Under the pieces are notes generated by a model, which searched no databases, was not told where the DNA came from, and worked only from the letters and a program-made list of their open reading frames with translations. Shown here piece by piece: positions 1-6,903 of a stretch of DNA of 21,356 bases. Position numbers and translations under genes: made by a program. Numbering within the stretch: position 1 is the first letter of the stretch; each line of letters opens with the position of its first letter. Origin of the DNA: a virus; the IMG/VR virus record IMGVR_UViG_3300028837_000826, positions 1 through 21,356 of that record; one strand, given 5' to 3'.

Positions 1-1
1 A

Positions 2-265
2 TCCGGGGCCAACCTATCTGGGGCGATCAAAATAAAGGGAAAAACCAAGGTCTATCAACTTCTTGGGTTTATATATCCAGTAGTCATTTTTATTGATGAA
101 GAAAAAACAGTGATGAAAATAGGATGTGAAGTTAAGACATTGAAAGATTGGAAAAAAATAAAAGACAAAACAATAGAAGAAATGCACGGAAAATCTTCTA
201 TGAAAGAATGGAAGAAAAAAAAGCATATTATCTTTAATTTTTGTGATATGATAAAGAAGGGATAG
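2..265 (+). CDS. Hypothetical phage protein, 5' truncated by window edge
   Basis: An open frame enters from the left edge and ends at TAG 263-265, leaving 87 C-terminal residues; the start lies outside the window. The visible part is very lysine-rich, with a hydrophobic stretch around residues 19-31 (YQLLGFIYPVVIF) followed by a charged helical tail containing lysine runs. The next gene starts 6 nt after the stop in the same direction, which fits a tightly packed phage operon. I do not recognise the family. The continuous frame, the composition and the spacing to the next gene are the only support. Confidence 0.5.
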   Translation, partial: SGANLSGAIKIKGKTKVYQLLGFIYPVVIFIDEEKTVMKIGCEVKTLKDWKKIKDKTIEEMHGKSSMKEWKKKKHIIFNFCDMIKKG

Positions 266-271
266 GTTTTT

Positions 272-463
272 ATGAGTAGAACTTATGGGCATGGGACCGG
301 AAATAAAAGAAATGGGGTGAAGCGTCCTTATTTTGAGTACTGGAGTAGGAGGCCAGGCCCGATAGATCCAACTAAGAAAAGTAGGATTATTACGCACAGA
401 ATAGAAAGAGCCAGAGAAAAAATGATGATAAAGAAAATATTAAAAGAAGGATTATTTGAATAG
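272..463 (+). CDS. Small basic hypothetical protein
   Basis: A 63-residue, strongly basic protein rich in Arg, Lys and Gly. The N-terminal half is Gly/Arg/Tyr-rich (MSRTYGHGTGNKRNG, then YWSRRPGPIDP) and the C-terminal half should form a basic helix (RIERAREKMMIKKILKEG). It follows the previous stop by 6 nt, with only a weak ribosome site (GAAGGG) upstream. The next gene starts 14 nt later behind a good GAGGAGG. Charge and size would fit a nucleic-acid-binding or virion-associated peptide, but that is a guess; no family was recognised. Confidence 0.55.
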   Translation: MSRTYGHGTGNKRNGVKRPYFEYWSRRPGPIDPTKKSRIITHRIERAREKMMIKKILKEGLFE

Positions 464-477
464 AGGAGGGGCGTCTT

Positions 478-702
478 ATGAACGTAAGATATGAAAAACA
501 GGACGAAGCAATAGCCTCTCGGCATAATGAGATTAAGGAAGAGGTTAAGGCATTTTTGAGAAAACCGAGAACTCAAAAAGAAATAATGAAACGTTTCAAT
601 TGGGGAAAAGAACAATTCAAAACTTGGCTTGTACATGCAAGTATGTATTGGCCCATATGGGAAGAGTTTGGATACCCAAAGAAATATGGCTGGTTGATGT
701 AA
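478..702 (+). CDS. Small winged-helix-like hypothetical protein
   Basis: A 74-residue protein starting at ATG 478, preceded by GAGGAGG around 463-470. Residues 29-60 (KPRTQKEIMKRFNWGKEQF and following) read like a short winged helix-turn-helix: a 'K-P-R-T-x-K-E-I' helix, a turn, and a second helix ending in LVHA. It could therefore bind DNA, but there is no second recognisable domain and the match is by eye only. It sits in a run of small genes upstream of the head module, where phages often carry small regulators. A small structural protein is an alternative. Confidence 0.65.
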   Translation: MNVRYEKQDEAIASRHNEIKEEVKAFLRKPRTQKEIMKRFNWGKEQFKTWLVHASMYWPIWEEFGYPKKYGWLM

Positions 703-713
703 AGGAGGATAGA

Positions 714-896
714 ATGAGTTGGGGTGAAAGAAGTTGTGCGAATGGGTTAGATTCGACTGGAAAAGTATGTGAATACAATCCAACTATGGCTACTTGTAAT
801 GTAGATTGTCCAGGATATGTATGGGATGGGATAACAGAACCTGATAGCATAAAGAAAATGAACATAACAGATATGCTTAAAGATTTTGGTAAATAA
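714..896 (+). CDS. Small cysteine-containing hypothetical protein
   Basis: A 60-residue protein. The frame is open further upstream, but the start is set to ATG 714 because AAAGGAGG at 701-708 lies at ideal spacing; upstream ATGs in this frame fall inside the preceding gene. It has four cysteines (C8, C19, C28, C32, the last two as C-x3-C) plus several Trp and Tyr, so a small zinc-bound or knotted fold is possible. The C-terminus (MNITDMLKDFGK) looks helical. It is the last gene before the promoter at 902. No family was recognised. Confidence 0.6.
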   Translation: MSWGERSCANGLDSTGKVCEYNPTMATCNVDCPGYVWDGITEPDSIKKMNITDMLKDFGK

Positions 897-901
897 AGGA
901 G

Positions 902-929
902 TTGACAAATAATAAAAAGAGTGTATAAT
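902..929 (+). promoter_or_regulatory. Consensus sigma70-type promoter (P1)
   Basis: A perfect -35 TTGACA (902-907) and a perfect -10 TATAAT (924-929) are separated by 16 bp. Transcription should start near 936. It lies in the 160-nt gap between the small genes and the head genes and points toward the head operon. Confidence 0.8.
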
Positions 930-935
930 ATTAGA

Positions 936-1026
936 CAATAGACAGTTAGGTAAGTTGTAAAAGACACCTATTATATTTTATATCCGGGGAATACTCGGGT
1001 TTGAAGTATAATAGGTGTTTTTTTTT
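936..1026 (+). ncRNA. Predicted short leader or small RNA between P1 and its terminator
   Basis: The segment from the predicted P1 start to the end of the terminator T-run is about 90 nt with no open frame. It would either end as a short RNA or act as an attenuated leader for the head operon. TAGGT at 947-951 repeats the TAGGT in the 3' arm of the terminator (1012-1016), so it could pair with ACCTA (966-970) and compete with terminator folding. The existence of the RNA is inferred from promoter plus terminator only. Confidence 0.4.
964..1026 (+). terminator. Intrinsic terminator / attenuator upstream of head genes
   Basis: A perfect 12-bp inverted repeat (ACACCTATTATA 964-975; TATAATAGGTGT 1007-1018) is followed by an uninterrupted T9 run (1018-1026). 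The 31-nt loop holds a second small hairpin (CCG 984-986 with CGG 996-998). It lies directly upstream of the protease-scaffold gene, so transcripts from P1 or from upstream genes must read through it. Confidence 0.75.
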
Positions 1027-1056
1027 GTACTTATAAAAATCAAGAGGAGGGCTGTA

Positions 1057-2946
1057 ATGGCTAAAACAGAAGTACAGGTAGAAAAGAAAGAGTTTAATCC
1101 GAAAGAGGCAATTAAGTTGGCAGCAAATGGATTGAAAAAACATGATTCTCATGTCTCGTATAAAAATGAGGAAATAGAGGAAATAATAGGTAATCGGTTC
1201 ATTAAACTGATGGAGAGACCGGGCGGTATTAATCCCAGAGAAGCTGCTGCCGACTGTGCAAACAGGGTAGGAGTAGAAGACGCACATTTTAGATTTGATA
1301 AATATAGGCCCTTTTCAAAAGATGAGGTGGTAAAATATAATCTTACTGGACATGATCCGCGGCAATTAAAGAAGTCGCTTGATAAAATAAGGGCAAATGA
1401 ACGAAAAACCAAGAAAGCAGAATGGGACAAAAATCGCCGGGCAGAAATCAAAGTGTTTAGCCAATACTTCATGTATTGGTTGGAAAAGACTTTTGGGAAG
1501 CATATCGAGAATAAGATGGGAATATTAGAGGGAATCGTGGATAGAGACACAAAGAATGTTTTGGCCGCATGTTTTATTGCGAAAAAGGTGGAAAAATTAT
1601 TTGATGAAGCTATCTCAACAGCTTCATGGGCCGCTGTAGATAAAACAAAATTGCCTGAAAAATGTTTTTTGTGGGTAGAAGATCCGAATAAAAAAAAGAC
1701 CTGGCATCTTCCATACCGGGAAGGTGAAGGGGCTATTGATCCAAAAACCGGGATGTACGAAAGCCCAGGACCTGTAAATATAAATGCTTTACGAGCTATT
1801 GCAGGAGTAATAGCAGGAGCGCGAACTGGTGAACCTATGAATTTGCCGGATGAAATAAAAAGTAAGATAAACCGATTATTAAAAAAATATAAAGTAGGTG
1901 ATTACAATAAACAAGAGGGGAAAAAGATGGGAAGTGAATATCATGATTTTGTGGAAAGTGTTTTTGCGAATAGTGGATTAAAGCATGATAAAGAGAAATG
2001 TATAGTACATGGGATGGCGATACTTGGGGCTACTTCTGTTAATTGTTCAAAGGAATACAAGGGTGGTAAAGGCAGGAGATATAGTGAACAGGCCTTAAAT
2101 TCAACTGCAAGATTAATAAATGGTGCTAAGTCTTATATAAATCATGCAACAAGACAGGAATTGGAAGAGAGGGGAGGCGTTCGTGATATAAGAGATTTGC
2201 TAGGATATTTTGAAAATGGAAGAGTAGACGGTAAAACAGTAAGGGCAGATTTCCATTATCATCCCACACATAAAGAATGGTTTGGCTGGATAGTTGAGAA
2301 CATGGCAGATAAGATCGGTGGTTCAATACATGCCTTTGGACCATCTGTTTTTAATAAAAGCGAAATGATGGAAGAGGTAGAAGATATTAAATATCTTCAA
2401 TCTGCTGACATCGTACCCGAACCAGGATCGACAACAAATTTATTTGAATCTCTAAGGAGGGATAAAGAAAAAGATATGGATATGACAACAATTAAACTTT
2501 CCGATCTAAAAGAAAGTAGACCGGACCTTATTGCTGAAATTACAAAAAGCATTAAGGAGAGTACGGAAACAAAAGACTTGTTAGCGGCTAAAGATGAGAA
2601 GATAAAAACTCTCGAAGAGCAGAATAAAAAATTAACTACAGACCTTGATAGTTTGCAGGTAAAAGAAGCACTCGCAAAGAAAGAATCTGTGATTAATGCA
2701 AAGATAGAAGAGAGTAAACTTCCCAAAGAAGTTGTTACAGAAGTTTTCCGAAAGACCTTGAAAGAGGCAAAAGATGAAACTGCTATAGACGAACTTATTG
2801 AAGATAGAAAAAAGCTCGTGGCAGAAAGCAAAACAGTAAAAGGAATGGGTGATGAAAATGACCCGGATAAAAAGAAATCATTCGAGGAAAATAAGAAAGA
2901 CTACACAGAATGTATTGAAGGGTACAAGGAGAATAAAGATAAATAA
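1057..2946 (+). CDS. Prohead protease fused to capsid scaffold
   Basis: A 629-residue protein. ATG 1057 is chosen because of GAGGAGG at 1044-1050; an in-frame GTG further upstream falls in the terminator. Residues about 195-285 form a module with KTWHLPYREG and an Ala/Arg-rich helix, a combination I associate with phage capsid protease fusions (DUF6582-like). Residues about 310-465 form a serine-protease-like prohead protease domain. Candidate catalytic residues are H363 in SYINHATR and S423 in GGSIHAFG. Residues about 474-629 are a charged coiled coil of scaffold type. The protein should assemble and then proteolytically mature the procapsid with the capsid proteins encoded just downstream. 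The N-terminal 190 residues are not recognised. The large size reflects fusion of several functions. Confidence 0.8.
   Translation: MAKTEVQVEKKEFNPKEAIKLAANGLKKHDSHVSYKNEEIEEIIGNRFIKLMERPGGINPREAAADCANRVGVEDAHFRFDKYRPFSKDEVVKYNLTGHDPRQLKKSLDKIRANERKTKKAEWDKNRRAEIKVFSQYFMYWLEKTFGKHIENKMGILEGIVDRDTKNVLAACFIAKKVEKLFDEAISTASWAAVDKTKLPEKCFLWVEDPNKKKTWHLPYREGEGAIDPKTGMYESPGPVNINALRAIAGVIAGARTGEPMNLPDEIKSKINRLLKKYKVGDYNKQEGKKMGSEYHDFVESVFANSGLKHDKEKCIVHGMAILGATSVNCSKEYKGGKGRRYSEQALNSTARLINGAKSYINHATRQELEERGGVRDIRDLLGYFENGRVDGKTVRADFHYHPTHKEWFGWIVENMADKIGGSIHAFGPSVFNKSEMMEEVEDIKYLQSADIVPEPGSTTNLFESLRRDKEKDMDMTTIKLSDLKESRPDLIAEITKSIKESTETKDLLAAKDEKIKTLEEQNKKLTTDLDSLQVKEALAKKESVINAKIEESKLPKEVVTEVFRKTLKEAKDETAIDELIEDRKKLVAESKTVKGMGDENDPDKKKSFEENKKDYTECIEGYKENKDK
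2454..2484 (+). promoter_or_regulatory. Candidate internal ribosome site for a nested scaffold protein
   Basis: AAGGAGG at 2454-2460 lies inside the protease-scaffold gene, exactly at the protease/scaffold boundary. In-frame ATG codons follow at 2476 and 2482. Initiation at 2476 would give a free 156-residue scaffold ending at 2946. The SD-to-ATG spacing (15 nt) is long, so efficiency is uncertain. The arrangement resembles lambda Nu3 nested in gene C. Confidence 0.45.
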
Positions 2947-3416
2947 TGGCAAATGTGAATCGTTACAGATATGGTCCAAAGGTAGAGCTTGCGCTCAAAA
3001 AGACCGGGACCGTGGCAATATCAGTTGGTGATCTTGTCAAAATAGTAGGATCGAATGGCAGAATACAGAGGGTAACTGCTTCTTCAGATGCCACAGCGTT
3101 AATCGGTGTAGCTATGACAGCTTCTCCAACTACAGATCCAACGGCAACCGTGGTGAAAGTATTACAGACAGGATTTGGAACAGTATTTGAGTTTACCGCT
3201 GCTGCCGGGTATACTTATAGATATGGGCATACATTCAAATTAACTTCTGCTGAACCGCAACAGCTTACAAAAGCTTACACAAATACAGTGAATATTAATG
3301 TGTCTGCTTCAAACGTAGTGGCTGTGTGTGCAAAAGAACTTGAATCTACAGGGACAATAGTCCGTGTAACATTTCTCGGAAATAAATTCAATAAAACAAT
3401 AGTGGATGGTGCATAA
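2946..3416 (+). CDS. Putative head decoration / capsid stabilisation protein
   Basis: A 156-residue protein whose ATG overlaps the TAA of the scaffold gene by 1 nt, so translation is probably coupled. The sequence is beta-rich with Gly, Thr and Val. It carries the pattern AISVGDLVKIVGSNG followed by IGVAMTA, typical of phage capsid-decorating or stabilising proteins placed between scaffold and major capsid genes (DUF2190-like or gpD-like position). It would bind the outside of the mature capsid. The assignment rests on position, size and this pattern. A minor structural protein of other function is the main alternative. Confidence 0.6.
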   Translation: MANVNRYRYGPKVELALKKTGTVAISVGDLVKIVGSNGRIQRVTASSDATALIGVAMTASPTTDPTATVVKVLQTGFGTVFEFTAAAGYTYRYGHTFKLTSAEPQQLTKAYTNTVNINVSASNVVAVCAKELESTGTIVRVTFLGNKFNKTIVDGA

Positions 3417-4558
3417 TGGGAAGAATAAATTGGGATGCAATGAAAACTCGCTATGATTCAGATGGCGAAAGAAAATACGCAAATGCAGTAATTAGTCTTA
3501 TCAACGAAGGCGCAATAGACGAAAGTAATTTCTCTCTTAAGGGTCTATGGGAATCAATGGGGAAACCAAATCTTACAAAAGATCGTGAACTTGGTAAGAT
3601 GATTTCCGAGGCTGAGTTCTCAGAAGGATTAAATTCTACGATGTTTCCGGTAGTAACTGGGTCCTTGATAAACAAGACAGTACAGAAAGCATATGATCAA
3701 GCTTATGCAATAGGTGACAACCTGGTCACAGTATTGCCGTCTTCAGTAAAAGATGAAACTATAGTTGGCTTCACAGCGGCTGATGTCCTCGAGGAAGTCC
3801 ATGAGGAAATGCCGTATGTGGAAGGTAACTTTGGGGAAAAGTACCACAAAATTTATAACTCGAAGTATGGAAGAATTATAACTCTGTCCGAAGAGGCAAT
3901 TAAATTTGATCAGACTGGACAGTTTATCATGCGGGCAAAAAATCTTGGACAAAACGCCAGGGCAAAAAAAGAAAGGATAATAATGGAAGCGGTGTTGGAA
4001 AATGCAAGTACCGGTGTACATGCATCATGGAGACCGGCTGGAACTTCTACAACTTTGTACTCCAATACTTCTACCGATCCATATACTACAGCAACCTTAG
4101 ACAATGTTATTGCTGATAATTTGGCAGATGAAACTGACATAAATGCAGCTATGACACTTTTTGCAGGATATACAGATGAGGTAGCAGAATTTATTACAGT
4201 TGTTCCTAATATTTTGCTAACGTCTATGGCTTTGGTATCAACAGCGAAAAAAATTATCAATTCAGCAGCAAGTCTTGTGGCTACGTATAGTTCCGGCGTA
4301 ATCAATCCGTACAAAGGTGATTTCATGCCAATGGCAAGTCCTTTGGTCGATAATTTGAAGGGTGCAAAGTATTGGTTTTTAGGAGACTTCAAAAGCCAGT
4401 TCATTTACACCGAAGTTTTTCCAATTGGAACTTACCAGGCAAAACCCGGGAACGAAGATGAATGGAAACGGGATGTGATGTTTGGATTTAAAGTCCGCCT
4501 CATGGGTGGTTGTGGAGCAATCTCGAATAGATATGTCGTGATGAGTACAGGAACATAA
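3416..4558 (+). CDS. Major capsid protein (HK97 fold predicted)
   Basis: A 380-residue protein whose ATG overlaps the previous TAA by 1 nt. Its length and position (protease-scaffold, decoration, this gene) are those of a major capsid protein. Residues about 80-190 contain alternating strands with acidic and Tyr residues (VHEEMPYVEGNFGEKYHKI), followed by a long helix (TLSEEAIKFD, QNARAKKERIIME), as in HK97-fold spine helices. The C-terminal part has WKRDVMFGFKVRLMGG, close to the usual 'R-x-x-x-x-G-x-x-V-x-x-x-G' ending of phage coat proteins. It forms the icosahedral shell and is probably trimmed by the protease encoded upstream. Whether it is Mu gpT-like or another subgroup cannot be told by eye. 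Confidence 0.8.
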   Translation: MGRINWDAMKTRYDSDGERKYANAVISLINEGAIDESNFSLKGLWESMGKPNLTKDRELGKMISEAEFSEGLNSTMFPVVTGSLINKTVQKAYDQAYAIGDNLVTVLPSSVKDETIVGFTAADVLEEVHEEMPYVEGNFGEKYHKIYNSKYGRIITLSEEAIKFDQTGQFIMRAKNLGQNARAKKERIIMEAVLENASTGVHASWRPAGTSTTLYSNTSTDPYTTATLDNVIADNLADETDINAAMTLFAGYTDEVAEFITVVPNILLTSMALVSTAKKIINSAASLVATYSSGVINPYKGDFMPMASPLVDNLKGAKYWFLGDFKSQFIYTEVFPIGTYQAKPGNEDEWKRDVMFGFKVRLMGGCGAISNRYVVMSTGT

Positions 4559-4559
4559 T

Positions 4560-4814
4560 ATGGCTGCGTCTGATATGGTTGCTACAATCGATGCTCTTAT
4601 CACTGACTTGCTTGCTGATTTTGCCAATATAACAACTTACAAAATGGCAAACAAGGAAGTAGAAAAAACAGAAGCGTTAAGGGCCTTGACAGATTTACGA
4701 GCACAATATCTTGCAGAATCCGAAAGTGAACCATTTGAGGACATAAGACATATAGCATATGATTTTGATAGGCTCGGAAGAGATATAAGTGAATATATTG
4801 GGGATTATGAATGA
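4560..4814 (+). CDS. Putative small head-completion / head-tail joining protein
   Basis: An 84-residue acidic protein, mostly helical. It follows the capsid gene after 1 nt and has no strong ribosome site, so it is probably translated by coupling. The sequence has an N-terminal helix (MVATIDALITDLLADF), a short KMANKEVEKTEAL strand-turn segment and a second helix (LTDLRAQYLAE), as in gpW-like head-completion proteins, which are about this size and sit here. It would plug or extend the portal for tail joining. The match is by pattern only. A small virion protein of another kind remains possible. Confidence 0.5.
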   Translation: MAASDMVATIDALITDLLADFANITTYKMANKEVEKTEALRALTDLRAQYLAESESEPFEDIRHIAYDFDRLGRDISEYIGDYE

Positions 4815-5155
4815 GTTGGGCGGATGATACTAATACAATATTAGAGGATAGTGGTAGTGTGACAATGATTGTCTATTCGGCATCATTCAGTCATGCTACC
4901 ATTCCCCCAACGGAGACTGAAACTCTTATAGAGTCGTCAACCGTATATATGTTTCCGCGGGCAGGTGATCTTGAGAAGGATGAGCGTGGGCAAGTTATCG
5001 GAGCATTAGATTTGATAATTTTTCCACAGACGACATCTGTAGCAGTTACAAACCGGGCGTATGAGTCCGGGAGTGTAAATTATTTTGAAGTAAAAAGAGT
5101 TGATAATTTGCTTGGACATACGGAAGTCCATGCGAGGAAGGTGAATGGAAGATGA
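4811..5155 (+). CDS. Putative head-closure / stopper protein
   Basis: A 114-residue protein whose start overlaps the preceding stop in an ATGA junction. It is beta-rich. The end, YFEVKRVDNLLGHTEVHARKV, is the kind of short beta-barrel ending seen in phage head-closure (stopper) and adaptor proteins. Position between a head-completion-like gene and an HK97 gp10-like gene supports a role at the head-tail interface, where it would close the DNA-filled head. The identification depends mostly on gene order. Confidence 0.55.
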   Translation: MSWADDTNTILEDSGSVTMIVYSASFSHATIPPTETETLIESSTVYMFPRAGDLEKDERGQVIGALDLIIFPQTTSVAVTNRAYESGSVNYFEVKRVDNLLGHTEVHARKVNGR

Positions 5156-5403
5156 AACTACCAGGAAAGTTAACAGAAAGACATATCAAAGCGGCTATAG
5201 ACCGCAAAGATAAAGTGATGATATACCAGGGTAAACTTTTACGAGTAGAAGAAATATGGATACAGATACAAAAGGAGAAGAAAAATGCCGGAACAGACAG
5301 TAGACATCCTGGACTTTCAGATGGGATTAAAAAGGATAAAGGACTTCTCCGATCCGATACTTATAACAGCGATGGAGTTAGCACTAAACGTAGTAAGGGA
5401 TAG
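5152..5403 (+). CDS. Small hypothetical protein with long out-of-frame overlap
   Basis: An 83-residue protein starting in an ATGA overlap with the previous gene, with GAGGAAGG upstream. The first 44 residues (AAIDRKDKVMIYQGKLLRVE and onward) look like a compact beta-containing domain. The remaining 39 residues lie in the part that overlaps the next gene by 119 nt in another frame and are of low complexity (Lys, Ser, Gly, Asp). That tail may be a by-product of the overlap. Position suggests a small connector-region protein. No family was recognised. Confidence 0.5.
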   Translation: MKLPGKLTERHIKAAIDRKDKVMIYQGKLLRVEEIWIQIQKEKKNAGTDSRHPGLSDGIKKDKGLLRSDTYNSDGVSTKRSKG

Positions 5404-5695
5404 TGCTCAGGCAAATCATAAAAAAGCACCGCCAACAGGGCATCCTGATGATAGATATTATGATCGGTCAGGGAATTTAACAAAATCAATCAGAGCAGAT
5501 GATGTTAAAGTTAAAAACGATGTGTTAACTGGAGATGTATTAGCAGGAACTCCCAACCTTGTTGAATATGCAGAAGGTGTTGAAATGGGTACTCCTACAA
5601 GCAGGGCATATCCATTTTTGGGCCCAGCATTAAGTGAAAATGAAAATAAGATTATGATTATTTTGGATGCGGGAGTAAAAAAGGTAATTGGATAA
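5285..5695 (+). CDS. HK97 gp10-like tail-completion / head-tail joining protein
   Basis: A 136-residue protein with a very good ribosome site (AAAGGAGAAG, 5270-5279) a few nt before ATG 5285. The N-terminal helix (DILDFQMGLKRIKDF) leads into a long helix (ALNVVRDSAQANHKKAPP). A basic 'TGxLTKSI'-type segment (SGNLTKSIR) and the ending AYPFLGPALSENENKI follow. The pattern 'GT-x-x-R-x-Y-P-F-L-x-P-A' is characteristic of HK97 gp10-like proteins, which join head and tail. It overlaps the previous gene by 119 nt in a different frame, yet its own motif starts at its first residues, so this frame is clearly coding. Confidence 0.75.
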   Translation: MPEQTVDILDFQMGLKRIKDFSDPILITAMELALNVVRDSAQANHKKAPPTGHPDDRYYDRSGNLTKSIRADDVKVKNDVLTGDVLAGTPNLVEYAEGVEMGTPTSRAYPFLGPALSENENKIMIILDAGVKKVIG

Positions 5696-6108
5696 TGGCA
5701 AGAATGACAGATATGAAAACGGCCATAAGGAGTGTCTTAACAAGTGATACTACTTATATCGGACTGCTTGGTAATCCGACTACAGAGCCTTATAGAACAT
5801 ATTATATCTATCCGCCTACAACCCCAGTATTTCCGTTTGTTGTTTTTTCGATGAGGCCGGGTGTATCAGACAGTAGTACAGGAAAACTTATATTATCAAA
5901 AAAGATTGTGCTTGATTTTGTTGCTTGGGATCAAAGCGCAAATTATGAGGATATTGCCGAGAGAATTGTATATCTCTTGAATCAATATGGAAGTAGTGCT
6001 GGTTACCGTATCATTTACGATGCGGATAGATCAGAATTGTATGATAAAGAACTAAATGCTTACGGGCTTAGTTTTTCATTTAATGTTTTTCACAGGAGGG
6101 AACGATGA
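5695..6108 (+). CDS. Tail terminator / tail-completion protein
   Basis: A 137-residue protein overlapping the previous TAA by 1 nt. The sequence YPPTTPVFPFVVFSMRPG, then a central strand (KIVLDFVAWD), then a helix (EDIAERIVYLLNQ) and terminal strands follow the usual layout of siphophage tail-terminator proteins (DUF3168 and gpU-like groups). Its place between the gp10-like gene and the tail-tube gene is the standard one. It would cap the tail tube and fix its length before head joining. Alternative Met starts exist at residues 4 and 6. The first is chosen for its coupling overlap. Confidence 0.7.
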   Translation: MARMTDMKTAIRSVLTSDTTYIGLLGNPTTEPYRTYYIYPPTTPVFPFVVFSMRPGVSDSSTGKLILSKKIVLDFVAWDQSANYEDIAERIVYLLNQYGSSAGYRIIYDADRSELYDKELNAYGLSFSFNVFHRRER

Positions 6109-6887
6109 GTAGCGAAATGGTAAAAAAATTACCGATAGGTCCATGTAATACATATTGGAATGATGTAAGACTTGGATCTCCTAAAACGCAAGTAGCATTA
6201 AGAACCAATATTGAGAATGTAATGGTTACACTTGAAGACAGAAATGTAGAAGTTAATTCTCACAAAACAAAAGATATTGCCGAGATAGATATTGTTATTG
6301 CGGATTTTACTCCTGACCAAATCCGGTATGCTTGGGCACAGGCTATGAGTAAACTCAGCGGAACAACTATACAGGATGTCGGGTATAATTCGTCTGTTAT
6401 GTATGTTCATCGTTATAATGAATATCAGCATCTAACAGGAACAGTAACAGTAACAGTAGATGGGGCAGGATATGAAAGCGGAACGATAAAAGTTTTCAAG
6501 GGGGATCTTTCAAATGCTCCTGATGGATATACCCAAGGAACTGATTATACATCAACATCTTCTACCGGTATAATAAAGAGGATAGATGCTGGAAGTATAG
6601 GTGATCCAGAAGATGTTATTGTGGAGTATAATCAAAGCGCAACTTCGGCGGTCGCTTATTTTGGCGGAAAGCTGGCAGATTTCGAGGGAGAATTGAGAAT
6701 CTCACACAAGATGGATGACGGGAAATATCTAACTATTACTGCCAGCAGAGCAAAAAGAATTGGAGCAAGTGATATAGCAGTGGCGATGGCTGCTGAATTT
6801 GCTGGTATACCTATGACGTTTAAAGTTTTAGCGGATCTCACAAAAGCGCCAGGAAAACAATTAGTAGATGTTGGCGTAGAAACTTAA
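6105..6887 (+). CDS. Major tail tube protein
   Basis: A 260-residue protein with AGGAGG just upstream and a 4-nt ATGA overlap with the terminator gene. It is beta-rich. The N-terminal part (GPCNTYWNDVRLGSPKTQ, then LEDRNVEVNSHKTKDI) and the C-terminal part (AAEFAGIPMTFKVLADL) fit siphophage tube proteins that polymerise into the hollow tail. Residues about 112-180 (TGTVTVTVDGAGYESGTI and onward) look like an inserted Ig-like or surface domain rich in Thr, Ser and Gly; the DNA there has a short ACAGTA repeat near 6442-6460. No sheath gene follows, so the tail is probably non-contractile. Confidence 0.75.
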   Translation: MSSEMVKKLPIGPCNTYWNDVRLGSPKTQVALRTNIENVMVTLEDRNVEVNSHKTKDIAEIDIVIADFTPDQIRYAWAQAMSKLSGTTIQDVGYNSSVMYVHRYNEYQHLTGTVTVTVDGAGYESGTIKVFKGDLSNAPDGYTQGTDYTSTSSTGIIKRIDAGSIGDPEDVIVEYNQSATSAVAYFGGKLADFEGELRISHKMDDGKYLTITASRAKRIGASDIAVAMAAEFAGIPMTFKVLADLTKAPGKQLVDVGVET

Positions 6888-6903
6888 AAAAAAAGGAGTT
6901 AGA

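Noticed and set aside
1015-1056. Upstream GTG extension of the protease-scaffold gene
   Set aside because: The extension is translated terminator (poly-Phe from the T-run). GAGGAGG directly precedes ATG 1057.
1149-1550. Long open frames on the - strand, for example within 1149-1550, 3910-4404 and 9129-9623
   Set aside because: They are mirror frames of strong + strand genes, without ribosome sites or recognisable motifs. The whole window is otherwise one-directional.
6442-6460. ACAGTA x3 micro-repeat in the tail tube gene
   Set aside because: It encodes a Thr-Val beta strand. The short repeat follows from codon choice and shows no further structure.
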